Source of the DNA: Podarcis raffonei
Lineage: Eukaryota; Chordata; Lepidosauria; Squamata; Lacertidae
NCBI RefSeq assembly: GCF_027172205.1
Contig: NC_070606.1
Span: 101,594,534-101,658,533, forward strand
Length of the DNA: 64,000 bases
Direction of reading: 5' to 3'
The notes below the pieces were generated by a model. That model was not told the DNA's origin and made no database searches. It worked only from the letters and a program-made list of their open reading frames with translations. Positions within the stretch are counted from its first letter, which is position 1. Each line of letters opens with the position of its first letter. The translations under genes were made by a program, and so were the position numbers. Shown here piece by piece: positions 10,062 to 20,559 of the stretch.

Positions 10062-10717
10062 TGGTGCCATTTAATCCTGCCTGCCATCATTCTGGAGACT
10101 TGCACCCTGCTGGAGCGCTTGGCAACTCAGCCGGGGGGCATGGAGCAGGGCACCCTCTTCAAATGCCTGGCACAGCAGAGCCTGCCAGACTGGCCCCGTT
10201 CCGGAGTGTCAGAAACTGGAACACAATAATGAGCCCATGTGGTTCAGGGAAGGTCGAGATGAAAAGACCCGCTGACAGGCCTTGCAAACCGACACCCTGA
10301 GAACAGCTCCAGGCCTGAGGTCATTCTCGGCAGCAACAGGTAAGGGGGTGGCGAGGGGGGGAGACGCCTCCTTGGGCCTCCTTTCATCCTTCACACTTGG
10401 CACTTTGAGAGCCAGGAGTTGGTCGCAGGAGAGGGGGCTCCCCCAATGGCAAGCGGGGGGGGGGGCGTTGGGAGCAGTGCCTGCAGCAAGGCGCAGCCGC
10501 CTTGGCCCCAGGAAAGGGACTTTCCTCTCCTGGATGCAGCCGCGTAAACCTCCAGGGCAGCAAAAGGAGCCCCCTGGATGAGAACAAAGGGGCCCGGCTC
10601 CCTGTTCTCGCTGGGGCCACACAGCTGGGGTCATTCTGTGAAACCTGCAGGCAGGATTCGAGCGCAAAAAACAGCACTCTCCCCTCCTGCAGTTTCCAGC
10701 AACGGATATTATTCAGT

Positions 10718-10867
10718 TGCACTGCTCAGTTGGTGAGAGTGTGGTGCTGATACCCCCAAGGTTGCAGGTTCGGTCCCTGTATGGGACAGCTGCATATTCC
10801 TGCATTGCAGGGGGTCAGACTGGATGACCCTCAGGGTCCCTTCCACCTCCGCAGTTCTATGATTCTG
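10718..10867 (+). mobile_element. tRNA-headed SINE with CR1-like tail
   Basis: The left part is tRNA-like: CTCAGTTGGTGAGAG (box A type) and GGTTCGGTCCC at 10767-10777 (box B). It runs straight into TTCCTGCATTGCAGGGGGTC, GACTGGATGACCC and TCTATGATTCTG, the CR1 3' end. A pol III head joined to a LINE 3' end is the standard build of a SINE that borrows LINE machinery, here CR1. Confidence 0.65.
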
Positions 10868-11010
10868 ACCATGGAGGCAGAGCCCTCAGAAGCCCCCTCC
10901 TCAATGAACTTGCCTCCTCCTCCTCTTTTAAAGCCATCCTTTTTGGCCAGCCACTGTGAGAACAGGGTGCTAAACCAGGTGGGCCTTGGGCCGGATCCTG
11001 CAGCCTCTTC
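10868..11010 (+). mobile_element. CR1-like family B 3' fragment
   Basis: The order is GCAGAGCCCTCAG, TTTTAAAGCCATCC, GCCACTGTGAGAACAGGGTG and GGCCGGATCCTGCAG. This is the same order seen in longer copies at 38400 and 50406. It is an old LINE 3' end. Confidence 0.6.
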
Positions 11011-11450
11011 TCCCACCTTTGGGCTCTTGCACTCAATGCAAAGGCGGGTCCAGAAGATCCCCCAGCTTTCTCCATGCAACACTTGGGAGCTCCCAGTGGG
11101 ACTGGAGCGCATTGAAAACGGAAGTGGCCCCATCTCTCTCTCACACACACACACAGTGGTCAGGAATGCAGAAAGGAGGCTGGTGCTGCTGGAGAGGTGG
11201 GGGGGGGAGAGAAAATGACCCTGGGAATTGGTTTTTCCTCCAGGAAGGAAGGGCTAATCCTGTTTGGCTCAGAGGCCACCATGTCTGTCAGGAGGCTAAG
11301 TGCTGCCCTCCTGGCTGAGCCCCAGACGCCCCTTCTTAAGTCTCCTGGGAAAGATGGATGATGATGGAGGAGGGAGAAGGAGGAAGAGGAGAGAGACGCC
11401 TGCAAGGGAAGAAGCCCTTTCTCTCCCCTCCCTGCATTAAAAGAAGCAGC

Positions 11451-11545
11451 GGTGTGCTTGGGAGGGACCCCTGGGGTCATCCAGTCCAACCCCCTGCAAT
11501 GCAGGAATCTCGGCTAAAGCATCCCTTGCACACTGGCAGCCCATA
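11451..11545 (-). mobile_element. CR1 3' fragment
   Basis: The plus strand carries GGGTCATCCAGTCCAACCCC then TGCAATGCAGGAATCTCGGC, the reverse complement of the CR1 3' end. The neighbouring 11011-11450 and 11546-12099 have a short CA run (11143-11155) and nothing else identifiable. Confidence 0.7.
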
Positions 11546-12099
11546 AAGCAGTCTCTGCCTGAAGCCCACCCTCCCCATCCTGGGACCCCCTCCACGAGGC
11601 AGGCAGGATGCTTCACTCCCCCCAGGGCTGTGTCTGTGATGGACTGGGAGGGGAGGTTCCCAGAGAGATTTCTGAAGTGTGTGGGGAGGGTTTTTACAGT
11701 GTCAGGGCCACATTCTCTTCTGGGTGACCTTTTTGGGGTCCTGTGCCAGTGGTGGGCGGAGCCAGAGGCAGAACTGGGCAGAGGAAGGGAAGCAGCCTCC
11801 TCCTTTTACGCCAAACTCCTTCCCTCTCCTCCGCCACCCGCAGGAAGCAAGAGGCTCTGGGGGCTTCAAGGGCGCCTCCCAGCCAGGCAGCCTCACACAC
11901 AAGGAGTAGGGGGTGGTGCTGGGTGGCAAGAGCAGGTGTAGCTGCAGAGGCTCCCAAGGGCCAGGCAGAGGGCATGGAGGGCCGCATTCAGCTCCTGCGC
12001 CTGAGGTTCTCAACTCCTCCTGGCCTAAGGCAGGAGGCCTCCCCGGAACTGATTCCCTCCAGGTGTTTGGACATCTGCAGCACCACAAATCCAACTCAA

Positions 12100-12915
12100 T
12101 GGTGTAACATTGGAAAATGTTGATCACTTCTCCTACCTGGGCAGTTATCTTTCCACAAGGGCCAACACTGATGCCAAAATCCAGCATCGCCTGAGCTCTG
12201 TGAGTGTGGTTTTCTCCTGATTGAAGTGCAGAGTGTTTGAGGAACATTCGCAGACAAAGCTATTGTACTACCAACCTTACTGTCTGCTTGTGAAACATGG
12301 ACAACTTCTAAACGCCATCTCCAGCTCCCCGAAAGATTCCATCAATGGTGTCTCCAAAAATTTTTACACATCACTTTGGGAAGACAGGCAAACTAATATC
12401 AGTGTAGTGGAAGAAGCAAAGATCACCAGTGTTGAAGCAAAGATTCTTCAACATCAGCTTCGTTGGACTGGTCATGTTGTGCGGATGCCTGATTATCGTC
12501 ATCCAAAGCAACTCCTCTATTCCAAACTTAAAAATGGAAAGCGTAATGCTGGTGGTCAACAAAAGAGGTTTAAAGACTGTCTCAAGGCAAATCTAAAAAA
12601 AATGTAGCATAAACACGAGCAATTGTGAAACACTGGCCTGCGAGCGCTCCAGTTGGAGAACAGCCTTGACCAAAGGTGTCACGGGCTTTGAAGACACTCG
12701 AACTCAGGACACAAGGGAGAAACGTGCTAAGAGGAAGGCACACTTAGCAAATCCACACCACGATCAACTCCCACCCGGAAACCAATGTCCCCACTGTGGA
12801 AGGACGTGTGGATCCAGAACTGGCCTCCACAGTCACTTACGGACTCATTGTTAAAACCGTGTTCATGGAAGACAATCTGACTCGGCTACAAGGGATCAGC
12901 GAAGAAGAAGAAGGA
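12100..12915 (+). mobile_element. RTE-like LINE 3' end with C-terminal zinc finger
   Basis: The frames read VDHFSYLGSYLSTRANTDAK, then SVVEEAKITSVEAKI, QLRWTGHVVRMPDYRHPKQL, GKRNAGGQQKRFKDCLK and finally CPHCGRTCGSRTGLHSHLRTHC, a C2H2 finger. It ends in a GAAGAAGAAG tail. This is the C-terminal end of a non-LTR retrotransposon; the FLGS/YLGS motif and finger suggest a relative of RTE, but I cannot fix the clade. Frame changes between the pieces show that it is dead. The C2H2 finger should not be annotated as a host gene. Confidence 0.75.
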
Positions 12916-13004
12916 CATCCTAAACAGCTGAAGGGCACATTGTTGGGGAAGACTGGTCAAAAGCCTCTCCCTTATAAGCACTCAAAGTTAAACACAGCCG
13001 ACGG

Positions 13005-13160
13005 TGCCGGGCTCCCCTTCCTTGGTGGTTTTTAAGGAGCTCAGATGGCTGTCTGTCAGGGATACTTTGCCTGTGAGTCCTGCACTGCAGGGGGGGTTGT
13101 CTGGAGGACCTTGTAGGGTCCCTTCCATGTCTATAATTATTTGATTCTGTGATTTTAAGA
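13005..13160 (+). mobile_element. CR1 3' fragment
   Basis: It has TTGGTGGTTTTTAAGGAGCT, then CTGCACTGCAGGGGGGGTTG and TTATTTGATTCTGTGATT, the CR1 ORF2 end, UTR and tail. Confidence 0.75.
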
Positions 13161-13330
13161 GCTACCTTTTGACATTGCCTAGTAACTATAGCCGTACAAT
13201 TAACCAAAGCCACACCTGCCTTTCTCTTAAAAAAATAAAAATCAAAGGATTGTGCTTTGGGTACGCACTCTTAATACATCAGAACATTTAATTGGCAAGG
13301 CACCGTGCTCACAAGCAAAGATGCTTGACC
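13160..13330. other. AT-rich unique stretch, possible conserved noncoding DNA
   Basis: No repeat is recognised. It includes AATCAAAGG (TCF/SOX-like) near 13232 and CATTTAATTGGC (homeodomain-like) near 13286. It could be regulatory or simply unannotated. Confidence 0.25.
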
Positions 13331-13589
13331 CTGTGCTGCATGAGGAGCTGAGAAAGCCTCAGGGCTGGGAAGACCTTTGTCCCAATTCTCTACTCTGGGG
13401 CTGGAACTGAGCCCCACAAGAGACTTGCTTGCCTGGCCTCTGTGAGCTGCGCCCGGGAGGAGCAGGCAGAGGCCGCAGGTGAGGTTCCTTTTCCTCTGTA
13501 GCCCCCCTTCCCCACCCCCAGCTCCCCTCTCGCAACTTCAGCCCCCTCAGCCTCCTTCCCTGGAGTTTTATTCCCGCACAAATATTTGC

Positions 13590-13720
13590 GCTTTTCAAGT
13601 TCCTCCCCGGGACTCTTGATGCTCTTGTACAAACCCAGACAGACCACATCAAACGCTCTCCGTGCTCCGTCTTGTGTTAATCATTAATGCGGAGAACAGG
13701 AGCAGGTCAGGGAGCCCTTC
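13590..13720. other. Unique stretch with paired TAAT cores
   Basis: GTTAATCATTAATGC at about 13676 holds two TAAT/ATTA cores, a pattern typical of homeodomain-bound enhancers. The surrounding 100 bp is repeat-free and of mixed composition. The role is inferred only. Confidence 0.3.
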
Positions 13721-14124
13721 CCCGGCGGCAGCGGTGGCCCCGACCCTGGTCTGTTTGCCCGGGACAGATCAGGAGCTCTGCCCCAGAGAGTCTCCATTTG
13801 GGGGTGGGGAATGTGCAATGGCTGTAGGAAGCTGGGGTGAAAGCCCAGGGCTGGCTGCAAAGGCCATGGGGACCAGGGAAGCTGCCTTGGGGCGAGTCAA
13901 GTCCTCGGCCCATCTAGGGCATAGTGCATGCTCTGACTGGCAGCAGTGGCTCTCCAAGGTCTCAGGCCGGGAGGCGTCTGCCAGTCCTACCCAGAGATGT
14001 CCCTGAGTTACGGCCTTTCCTCTTCAAGCTGGCCCCCAATTGACCAATGAGCAACTCAGAGCAGGGGGCTGACAGGTTCTTTCCTCCATCAAACGGTGCA
14101 ATAAACCTCTCAACCCTCTTTGTC

Positions 14125-14735
14125 AGAAGTTGGCAACCTGAGGCCCAGGGGCCACAAGCGGCCCGCGGGGGTGTTTAACCGGCCCATGGTAAAGGTAAAG
14201 GTAAAGGGACCCCTGACCATTAGGTCCAGTCGTGGCTGACTCTGGGGTTGCGGCGCTCATCTCGCTTTACTGGCCGAGGGAGCTTCCGGGTCATGTGGCC
14301 AGCAGGACTAAGCCGCTTCTGGCGAACCACAGCAGCACACAGAAACACCATTTACCTTCCCGCCAGAGTGGTACCTATTTATCTACTTGCACTTTGACAT
14401 GCTTTCGAACTGCTATGTTGGCAGGAGCAGGGACCGAGCAACGGGAGCTCACCCCGTTGCAGGGATTCGAACCTCCGACCTTCTGATCGGCAAATCCTAG
14501 GCTCTGTGGTTTAACCCACAGTGCCACCTGCATCCCATGAGCTGCCCCCCAACCGAGCCGCCTGCTTGGCGAGCCCCCATGCGTTGCGCTAAACCAGCAC
14601 AGCCTGGCGTGGGGACTCGCTTCTGCAGCACCGAAAATTGTGTCTGCGCAAAAGCAGGCACTGGAAATCGCGGGTGGGCACACAATCCAGCCCACGGAGG
14701 GCTCTCCGCTGGAGTGAACAGGCCCAGGTGAGGTC
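14125..14735 (+). mobile_element. hAT-like MITE interrupted by a SINE
   Basis: The left piece (14125-14188) has GTTGGCAACCTGAGGCCC and AAGCGGCCCGCGGGGGTG, a common hAT-type end. The right piece (14540-14735) continues with GCGGGTGGGCACACAATCCAG and so on. The SINE at 14189-14533 lies between them. The right terminal repeat cannot be seen clearly. Confidence 0.45.
14189..14533 (-). mobile_element. Sauria-type SINE, copy C, nested
   Basis: A complete copy: tail units GTAAAGGTAAAGGTAAAG at the left, head with GGAGGTTCGAATCCCTGCA (minus) at the right. CCCATG is present on both sides (14183-14188 and 14534-14539), a likely target duplication. It lies inside a hAT-like repeat, so it is younger than that element. 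Confidence 0.85.
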
Positions 14736-15104
14736 AACCTTGCCAAGCCCTGCTCCTTGCCTTCCAGATACAGCTTTCTGCTCTTCCATAGGGATGAGCC
14801 CAGACCTCCTTCTCCCTGTGTTACTGGAGGATGAAGGGGGAAAATCTCATGAAAATGGCATTTGGGGGCAGAAGAAAACACAATGGTTACATTCTGATTG
14901 TGTTTGTGTGTGTAATATTATGAATATTGATGGATTTAGGATCATTACAGATAAGTACAAGTAAATGGACATTGTGGACATTTAAATCAATTGAGAGCGT
15001 GTGTATTGCTTTGATGGATCAAACCAAGGCCCATGCAATCCAATATTCTGTTTTCACCTAAAAAGGGGCGTTAAACTGGTCATAGCTTGAGAAGGGGAAG
15101 GATC

Positions 15105-15265
15105 TTGGCTCAGTCGCTGAGCACGTTTTGCATGCAGACAGTGTCAGGTTCAATCCCTGGGTAGAGCTGGGAATGCCTGCAGCCTGACACCTTGGACAGG
15201 TGCTGCCAGTTGGTGAGGACATTACTCAGCTAGATGCAGCAAAGGGTTTGACTCGGTAAAGGACA
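15105..15265 (+). mobile_element. tRNA-derived SINE (TTTGCATGCAG family)
   Basis: GGCTCAGTCGCTGAGCACG (box A type), TTTTGCATGCAGACAG, GGTTCAATCCCTGG (box B), then GGTGCTGCCAGTTGG and TTGACTCGGTAA. Same family as the copies at 5835 and 44165. Confidence 0.7.
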
Positions 15266-15454
15266 AATATTGATGGATTTAGGATCATTACAGGTCATGG
15301 GTGACAAATATTAAGAAATATGGAAAGTAACTCCAAGCCTCAAAATTCAAAGTTTTGCATTCAGTTTTCAAAAACGTGGCCAGGTGTTGAATCATACAGA
15401 ATTGCATTCTTCTCCTTCTCCTGCTCTCCTTCATGGTTTCTCTGGTGCTTTTCA

Positions 15455-15670
15455 GAACACAGGAAGAGCCTCTGCTGGATGAGGCCCATGGCCCATCTGG
15501 CCCAGCACCCTGTTCTTACAGCAGCTGGCCAGATGCCTTAAAAGGGAGTCTGCAAGCAGGATTCGAACACAAGAGCAACTCTCTCCTCCTGGGTTTCCAA
15601 CAACTTGCATTCAGAAGCATCGCTGCCTCCAACCTGGCTAGTGGCCGTCAGTGGTGGACTCTCTTCCTTC
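15455..15670 (-). mobile_element. CR1-like family B fragment
   Basis: The plus strand shows GGCCCAGCACCCTGTTCTTA, then GCAAGCAGGATTCGAACACA, AACTTGCATTCAGAAGCATC. This is the reverse of the order in the plus-strand copy at 38400. Confidence 0.65.
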
Positions 15671-15960
15671 ATCGGAGGTTTTACAATGGAGGCTGGATGG
15701 CGGTCTGTCGTCTGATAGCTGTGCTTTCAACTCAACAGTTCTCTGCTTCTGTGCTGCTGTGGCTTCCGATTGCGTTGAGTTGACTCAATATTTGTATCTC
15801 ACTTTCCCAGCAACAAATGCCCAGCTCAAAGCAGCTCGGAATAACACTGGAGTCGCTATAATATCAAACACAACAGCTTAGAAAGCAAACAGAGACAGCA
15901 AGTTCACCAAAACAATTAATACTGGTCCAAAAAGTCATGGTAACTCGTAGCATTACTTCC

Positions 15961-15982
15961 CTGCTGCTGCTGCTGCTGCTGC
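15961..15982. repeat. (CTG)n microsatellite
   Basis: Seven CTG/CAG units. Confidence 0.9.
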
Positions 15983-16342
15983 CTCCTTCCCTTGGGGAAG
16001 CAATCCCTGAAGATGATCTAGGGTTCATTTCGCCACTGAAATCTGGCCCCCAAAGCAGCCCCTGTTTTGCCCACTGAAGCCGGAGAGGCTCTTTCCCGGC
16101 AGGGCGGCTTGTGCCAGGCGCGCGGAGGTGGTGCCAAGGAGGTGCCCGTGACTTTGGCTCCCGGAGCACCTGAAGCCTGACTTATTAACTTTATGAAAAG
16201 AGGCTGAGGCTTTGATGGCCCCGGAATTGCCTGGGACTGCAGGGACTGCCTTGTTCCCACGTACTTTCCTCTCCAAAGGGCTTTGTCTTGGCACTGGCGC
16301 TGTTGTGGGGCTTGGCTTTAACAGCCTCCCATAAAGATAGTG

Positions 16343-16344
<2 letters not shown>
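15983..16344. other. Unique stretch before GA tract
   Basis: No gene or repeat recognised. It contains ACTTATTAACTTTATG near 16179 and CTTTGATGG and CTTTGTCTT motifs (TCF/SOX-like). It is a possible noncoding element of unknown function. Confidence 0.25.

Positions 16345-16387
<43 letters not shown>
16345..16387. repeat. (GA)n microsatellite
   Basis: About 21 GA units. It makes artificial RE and LS runs in translation. Confidence 0.95.
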
Positions 16388-16389
<2 letters not shown>

Positions 16390-16496
16390 TGCCAGCCAGG
16401 TTGTTGCGGGACAGCAGAGGAGGAGCAGCTGGCCTGGGCAAAGGGGCTCCTGCAGCTCAAGGCAAACAGGGCTTTTTTGAGGAGGGGGGTGGTTCT

Positions 16497-17123
16497 TTTT
16501 AAAATATATATAATTTTTATTTAATTTTCTGTTTTACAATTTAGAACACTCATTTAAACATCTTTAAAATATCAACGGCTTCTTCTCTTTCCATGGTTCA
16601 TTTTGCATATCATATTTTACAAAGACTAAACCATTCAGTATTCCATTGTTGCATCCATCAAAACTTATTTACACTGTTGGATTTATCTTAATGCTGCCAA
16701 TGTTTTCATCTGTACATAATTATTTCCCATATATTCAATAAGTGTTTTCCAAACGTCTCTAAATGTATGTTCTTCTTGTTCTCTTATTCTATATTTTAAG
16801 TCTGCAAGCTGCGCGTATTCCATCAACTTAAGTTGCCATTCTTCTGTGGTTGGGACCTCACTTGTTCTCCATTTTGGGGCTAACAAAACATGGGCCGCAG
16901 TAGTGACACACATAAATAACCTTTTTTGACAGCTGGGAATTTCAGTAGAATGATACCCAACAGAAAGGACTCTGGGTTTGGGGGGGGAAGTACTTTTAAA
17001 CACTTTTTTCAATTCATGATGGATCATTTCCCAAAACTCTTTTACCCTTTTACAAGTCCACCAGCACCTCTTTAATCTCCTACCTTTGGACAGGAGATAC
17101 AGAAGTATAGTCAGCCACACCAA
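16497..17123 (-). mobile_element. L1 LINE ORF2 3' end
   Basis: On the minus strand 16683-17123 reads CWWTCKRVKEFWEMIHHELK, then TAAHVLLAPKWRTSEVPTTEE and WQLKLMEYAQLADLKYR, the C-terminal end of L1 ORF2 with its CWxC-like region. An AT-rich 3' UTR follows to about 16497. The copy is strongly 5' truncated. Confidence 0.8.
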
Positions 17124-17199
17124 CAGGTTAAAGAACAGTTTTTATCCGTGGGCTGTTGGGCTGCTGGAGGGGAAAAAACAGCGGTGCAACTGACTTCTG

Positions 17200-17293
17200 A
17201 CAAGCACACAGAGCGCGAACAAGACTGAGTGTATGGGGGGGGAGGAGTTCATTTAATTTCACTGCACACAGCTGGTGTAGTGACAATAAAGGT

Positions 17294-17318
<25 letters not shown>
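17200..17318 (+). mobile_element. LINE 3' tail ending in (ATT)n
   Basis: TTTCACTGCACACAGCTGGT, then GTAGTGACAATAAAGGTTT and ATT repeats. This tail matches, in reverse, the left end of the LINE piece at 58630-59085, so the two belong to one family. Confidence 0.6.
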
Positions 17319-17324
<6 letters not shown>

Positions 17325-17364
17325 CATTCAGGAGGGGGCTGGCTCTAGAGAGCTGGGCAGCTGG

Positions 17365-17628
17365 CACCCGTAAAAAGAACCTACTGGATTAGGCCAAAGG
17401 GGGGGTCCATCTAGTCCACCATCCTGTTCTCACAGTGGCTGGACAGCTGCATGTGGGAAACCCACAAGCAGGATCCGAGCACAAGAGCGTCTCTCCCCTT
17501 CTGCAGTTCCCAGCAACGCTTCTGACTATGGAGGGCAGAACAGAGCCATCTTGCAAGGAACCATGGATAGCCCTCTCCTCCCCCCCCCCCCCCAGGGCTT
17601 GCTGTTGCTTTAGCGCTGTGGCTCCCAA
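17365..17628 (-). mobile_element. CR1-like family B fragment
   Basis: TACTGGATTAGGCCAAAGGG, then ATCCTGTTCTCACAGTGGCT and CCACAAGCAGGATCCGAGC on the plus strand, the reverse complement of the family B 3' end. A C-run follows at 17580. Confidence 0.7.
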
Positions 17629-17633
17629 GCACT

Positions 17634-17936
17634 TTCTGAGCTCCCGTTGCTCGGTCCCTGCTCCTGCCAACCTAGCAGTTTAAAAGCACACCAGTGCAAG
17701 TAGATAAATTGGTACCGCTCTGGTGGGAAGGTAAACGGCGTTTCCATGCGCTGCTCTGGTTTCCACCACAGTGTCTCGTCATGCCGGAATCGGTTTAGTC
17801 CTGCTGGCCACATGACCTGGAAAACTATCTGCGGAAAAACGCCGGCTCCCTTGGCCTGAAAGCGAGATGAGCGAAGCAACCCCATAGTCGCCTTTGACTG
17901 GACTTAACCGTCCAGAGGTCCATTACCTTTTGGTTC
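17634..17936 (+). mobile_element. Sauria-type SINE, copy D, 5' truncated
   Basis: It lacks the tRNA-like head and starts in the body at GAGCTCCCGTTGCTCGGTCC. It has AGATAAATTGGTACCGCTCT and ends in GGACTTAACCGTCCAGAGGT and TTACCTTTT. Like copy A it carries the longer body with GTCTCGTCATGCCGG. Confidence 0.8.
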
Positions 17937-18550
17937 CTTCAACTCATTCCCAGTACCCCCTACTGTATAAAAAGCATTATTCAGAATAACAGTTTGCATG
18001 ACCCAACGAAATAGCACAATAAGATTCCAAACAGCAGCAGCGAATTGCACATTTATTCAGGACGAAATCAAAACTGTTTAGTTTACTTAATTCAGTAACA
18101 CGGATGAGCTTGATCTGGTGATAGCAGCTTTTCAAACTCTGACAGTCCTTTACGCCTCTGGCATCCCCCTGCCACCCCCTCGGCCCTTAGCAGCCTCCAG
18201 GGAATCCTACTGCCCACTTGCGGTAGCACTGATTGAGTTTCTCATCCTTTTTATCTCACTGGCCAGGGCAGGGGGCAGGCACCCAGGTGGGACCCCACCA
18301 TCATCCCAAGGCTTGACTCCAGGAAGCAGACCTGGGTCTGCCCAGCTCAGCAATGCTTAGGCCTTTCTGGAGGCTGGTTCTGGCACACAAACACTCTCTG
18401 CACATGCTCAGGGGCTATTCTACATCGCAGACCTGATTGCTGTGAATCCAAAGATGGTAAAGAGGAGGAAGTGGGAGCAGGAGGACCCACAAGATTCACT
18501 GGAGGGTTCCCCCCCCAAAAGAGATGGATGACCAATTGTCAAGGTTTATT
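17937..18550. other. No identifiable feature
   Basis: Unique-looking DNA with mixed composition. Short open frames exist on both strands but none has homology that I recognise. Confidence 0.5.
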
Positions 18551-18554
18551 TAGC

Positions 18555-18645
18555 AGTGATTCCTACATTTCAGGGGGTTGGACTAGATGACCCTCGGGAC
18601 CCCTTCCAACTCTTGGCTTCTGTAGTTCTCTGATCCTGCCTGATG
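18555..18645 (+). mobile_element. CR1 3' fragment
   Basis: ATTTCAGGGGGTTGGACTAG, GATGACCCTCGGGACCCC and TGTAGTTCTCTGATCC, the CR1 3' UTR and tail. Confidence 0.7.
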
Positions 18646-18944
18646 ATGAAAAGGACTTAGCCAAGAAACCCTTTCCCAAGGATACAAGGGAAGAAAAACA
18701 AAACCCTCCTGGCCTCTTGACTCCCTCAGGCTTAAAGGAAGAAGACAGAGGCTCTCTCTCGGCAGCCGTGCAAAAGCATGTTCACTCTTGAATGGAGAAT
18801 GATTTTAAGTAAGTGGGAGGTGGGGGGGGCTGAGCTGGAGGAAGGAGGAGGAGGAGGGTGCAGCAGGAAGAATTGAGCCTGGGACTGGATCTCTTCTTAG
18901 AAGTGTGGGATGTGACTGGCCAGCCGGTCTCTGCCCTGAAAACT

Positions 18945-19345
18945 TTTTCTAAAAAAACTATTTTTATTGGTTTTTTCACAATTTTATACATTTTAACTTA
19001 ACCATTTCAAACATTAAAATACAAGGTTCTTTTGAACCTTCAGACCCCATTCCCTCCCTCCATGGGTTCCATATTTAAGATTAAATTTACTGTTGTATAT
19101 CCACAATTACCATAATTAGTTCCACATTACAAGTGTCATCACATCCCTGCCAATGATTGTAACTGTTTACAGTGGTCTTTTAAATAAATTACAAATTTAC
19201 TCCAGTCTTTAGAAAATACTTGATCTTCCTGGTTTCGGATCTTCCCCGTCAATTTCGCCATCTCTTCATACTCCATCAGTTTCGTCTGCTATTCTTCTTT
19301 TGTTGGTACTTCTCCTTCCTTCCATCTCTGGGCTAGCAGCATTCA
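18945..19345 (-). mobile_element. L1 LINE 3' end
   Basis: The left end is an A/T-rich UTR (AACTATTTTTATTGGTTTTT); further right the plus strand has CCTGGTTTCGGATCTTCCCC and CTTCATACTCCATCAGTTTC, which on the minus strand reads like the L1 ORF2 end (KLMEYEEMAKLTG). A truncated, dead copy. Confidence 0.6.
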
Positions 19346-19624
19346 CTAGCAGCTGCCAGGGGTTGCTCAGCCGTGTGAAAGAGCACTCTGCACACACTCA
19401 GGGTGCTGTTTTCTGTGTGTTGCAAGGCTGAGCCAGCCTCCAAAACAGCTCCTGGGGGTGGTCCGTTTCTTTCGGAAGGCTGGCCAGACAGGAGACCTTA
19501 AGAACAGAAGGAGAAGCCCTGAAGCAGCAGCCAAGAATCCCCTGCACACAGTGGCCCAAAACTGACGTTTAGTGAATCGAATGGGTCATTCTACAATGCT
19601 CCATGTGAAATCAGAACAGGATTT

Positions 19625-19625
<1 letters not shown>

Positions 19626-19674
<49 letters not shown>
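19626..19674. repeat. (TAA)n microsatellite
   Basis: Sixteen TAA units. Confidence 0.95.
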
Positions 19675-19676
<2 letters not shown>

Positions 19677-19806
19677 AGAATGGACACCCCTGATAGGGAC
19701 CTATTCGCCCAGCGAATGTCTTCTGTAGTTTCTGAAAAATGCAGGTATTTTCCTGCAGGTGTGTGTATTTTCCTGCATTTTTTCTTCTTCCACACCACTT
19801 ACCGTT

Positions 19807-19807
<1 letters not shown>

Positions 19808-19853
<46 letters not shown>

Positions 19854-19895
19854 TTATTATTTATACCCCAGCCACTCTGGGCGGCTTCCAAAAAA
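19808..19895 (-). mobile_element. L2 LINE 3' tail with (TAA)n
   Basis: Fifteen TAA units followed by TTATTTATACCCCAGCCACT and GGGCGGCTTCC on the plus strand. This is the reverse complement of the L2 end at 25540-25616 (GCCGCCCAGAGTGTCTGG, GGGTATAAATAATAAATTATT). Confidence 0.75.
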
Positions 19896-20540
19896 AATAT
19901 TTGCCCTGCTCCCAACCCCACATACAATATCTGAAGCTCGGGGTAGTTCTTCTGATGGAGGAGGAGGAGGCTGCAGCTGCAGCAACGCTGATGCCATGAC
20001 CAATCTATCAGTTGCTGTTGTTTTCGAGTGGCGGGTGGCCTGCGATTCCTGCCGGCTCAGAGGTCTTCCCTGTGAAACCCAGATGGATGTCCCACTGGGC
20101 TGGGCTTCTCCAGCACCAGATCCACCCTTAAACCCCTTGCAACCACCCAGGCAGCCTTCTATCTGCTTCTCAATCTTGGAGCAGTTACCTTACGCCCTCC
20201 ATAAACAAATAAAGCAATCACGGTCCTTGTGACAGATTTGTGCCTCTCTGCCCTGGAGACTTGGCAGGGTCATCTGGCTCCCCAGAAGAGAACTTGGCAA
20301 GCTCTGCAAGCTGCCTGGGGAGGCTTCTCCGAGAAAGGGGGGCTTCCAGGCTGGGATCAGCTCATGACCCTGGCAGCCCTGGCATGGTGTAACCCACAGG
20401 AGCAAGAGATCAGGGACCCCCACTCCCTCTTCCCTTTCCCCAGGCACCTACTTAAGGTGGGAAGCTGACTGGGCAGACCCTGAGACCCTTTGTGAGGTAG
20501 CAGACAACTGGGGTTTCTGGAGGCAGGTTCTGGAGTATGT
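19896..20540. other. No identifiable feature
   Basis: Mixed-composition DNA. A few open frames have no recognisable product. Confidence 0.5.
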
Positions 20541-20559
20541 GGTTCATGAGAAGCTGATG

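Noticed and set aside
12666-12854. C2H2 zinc-finger gene
   Set aside because: The finger is the end of a LINE ORF with broken frames and a GAA-type tail.
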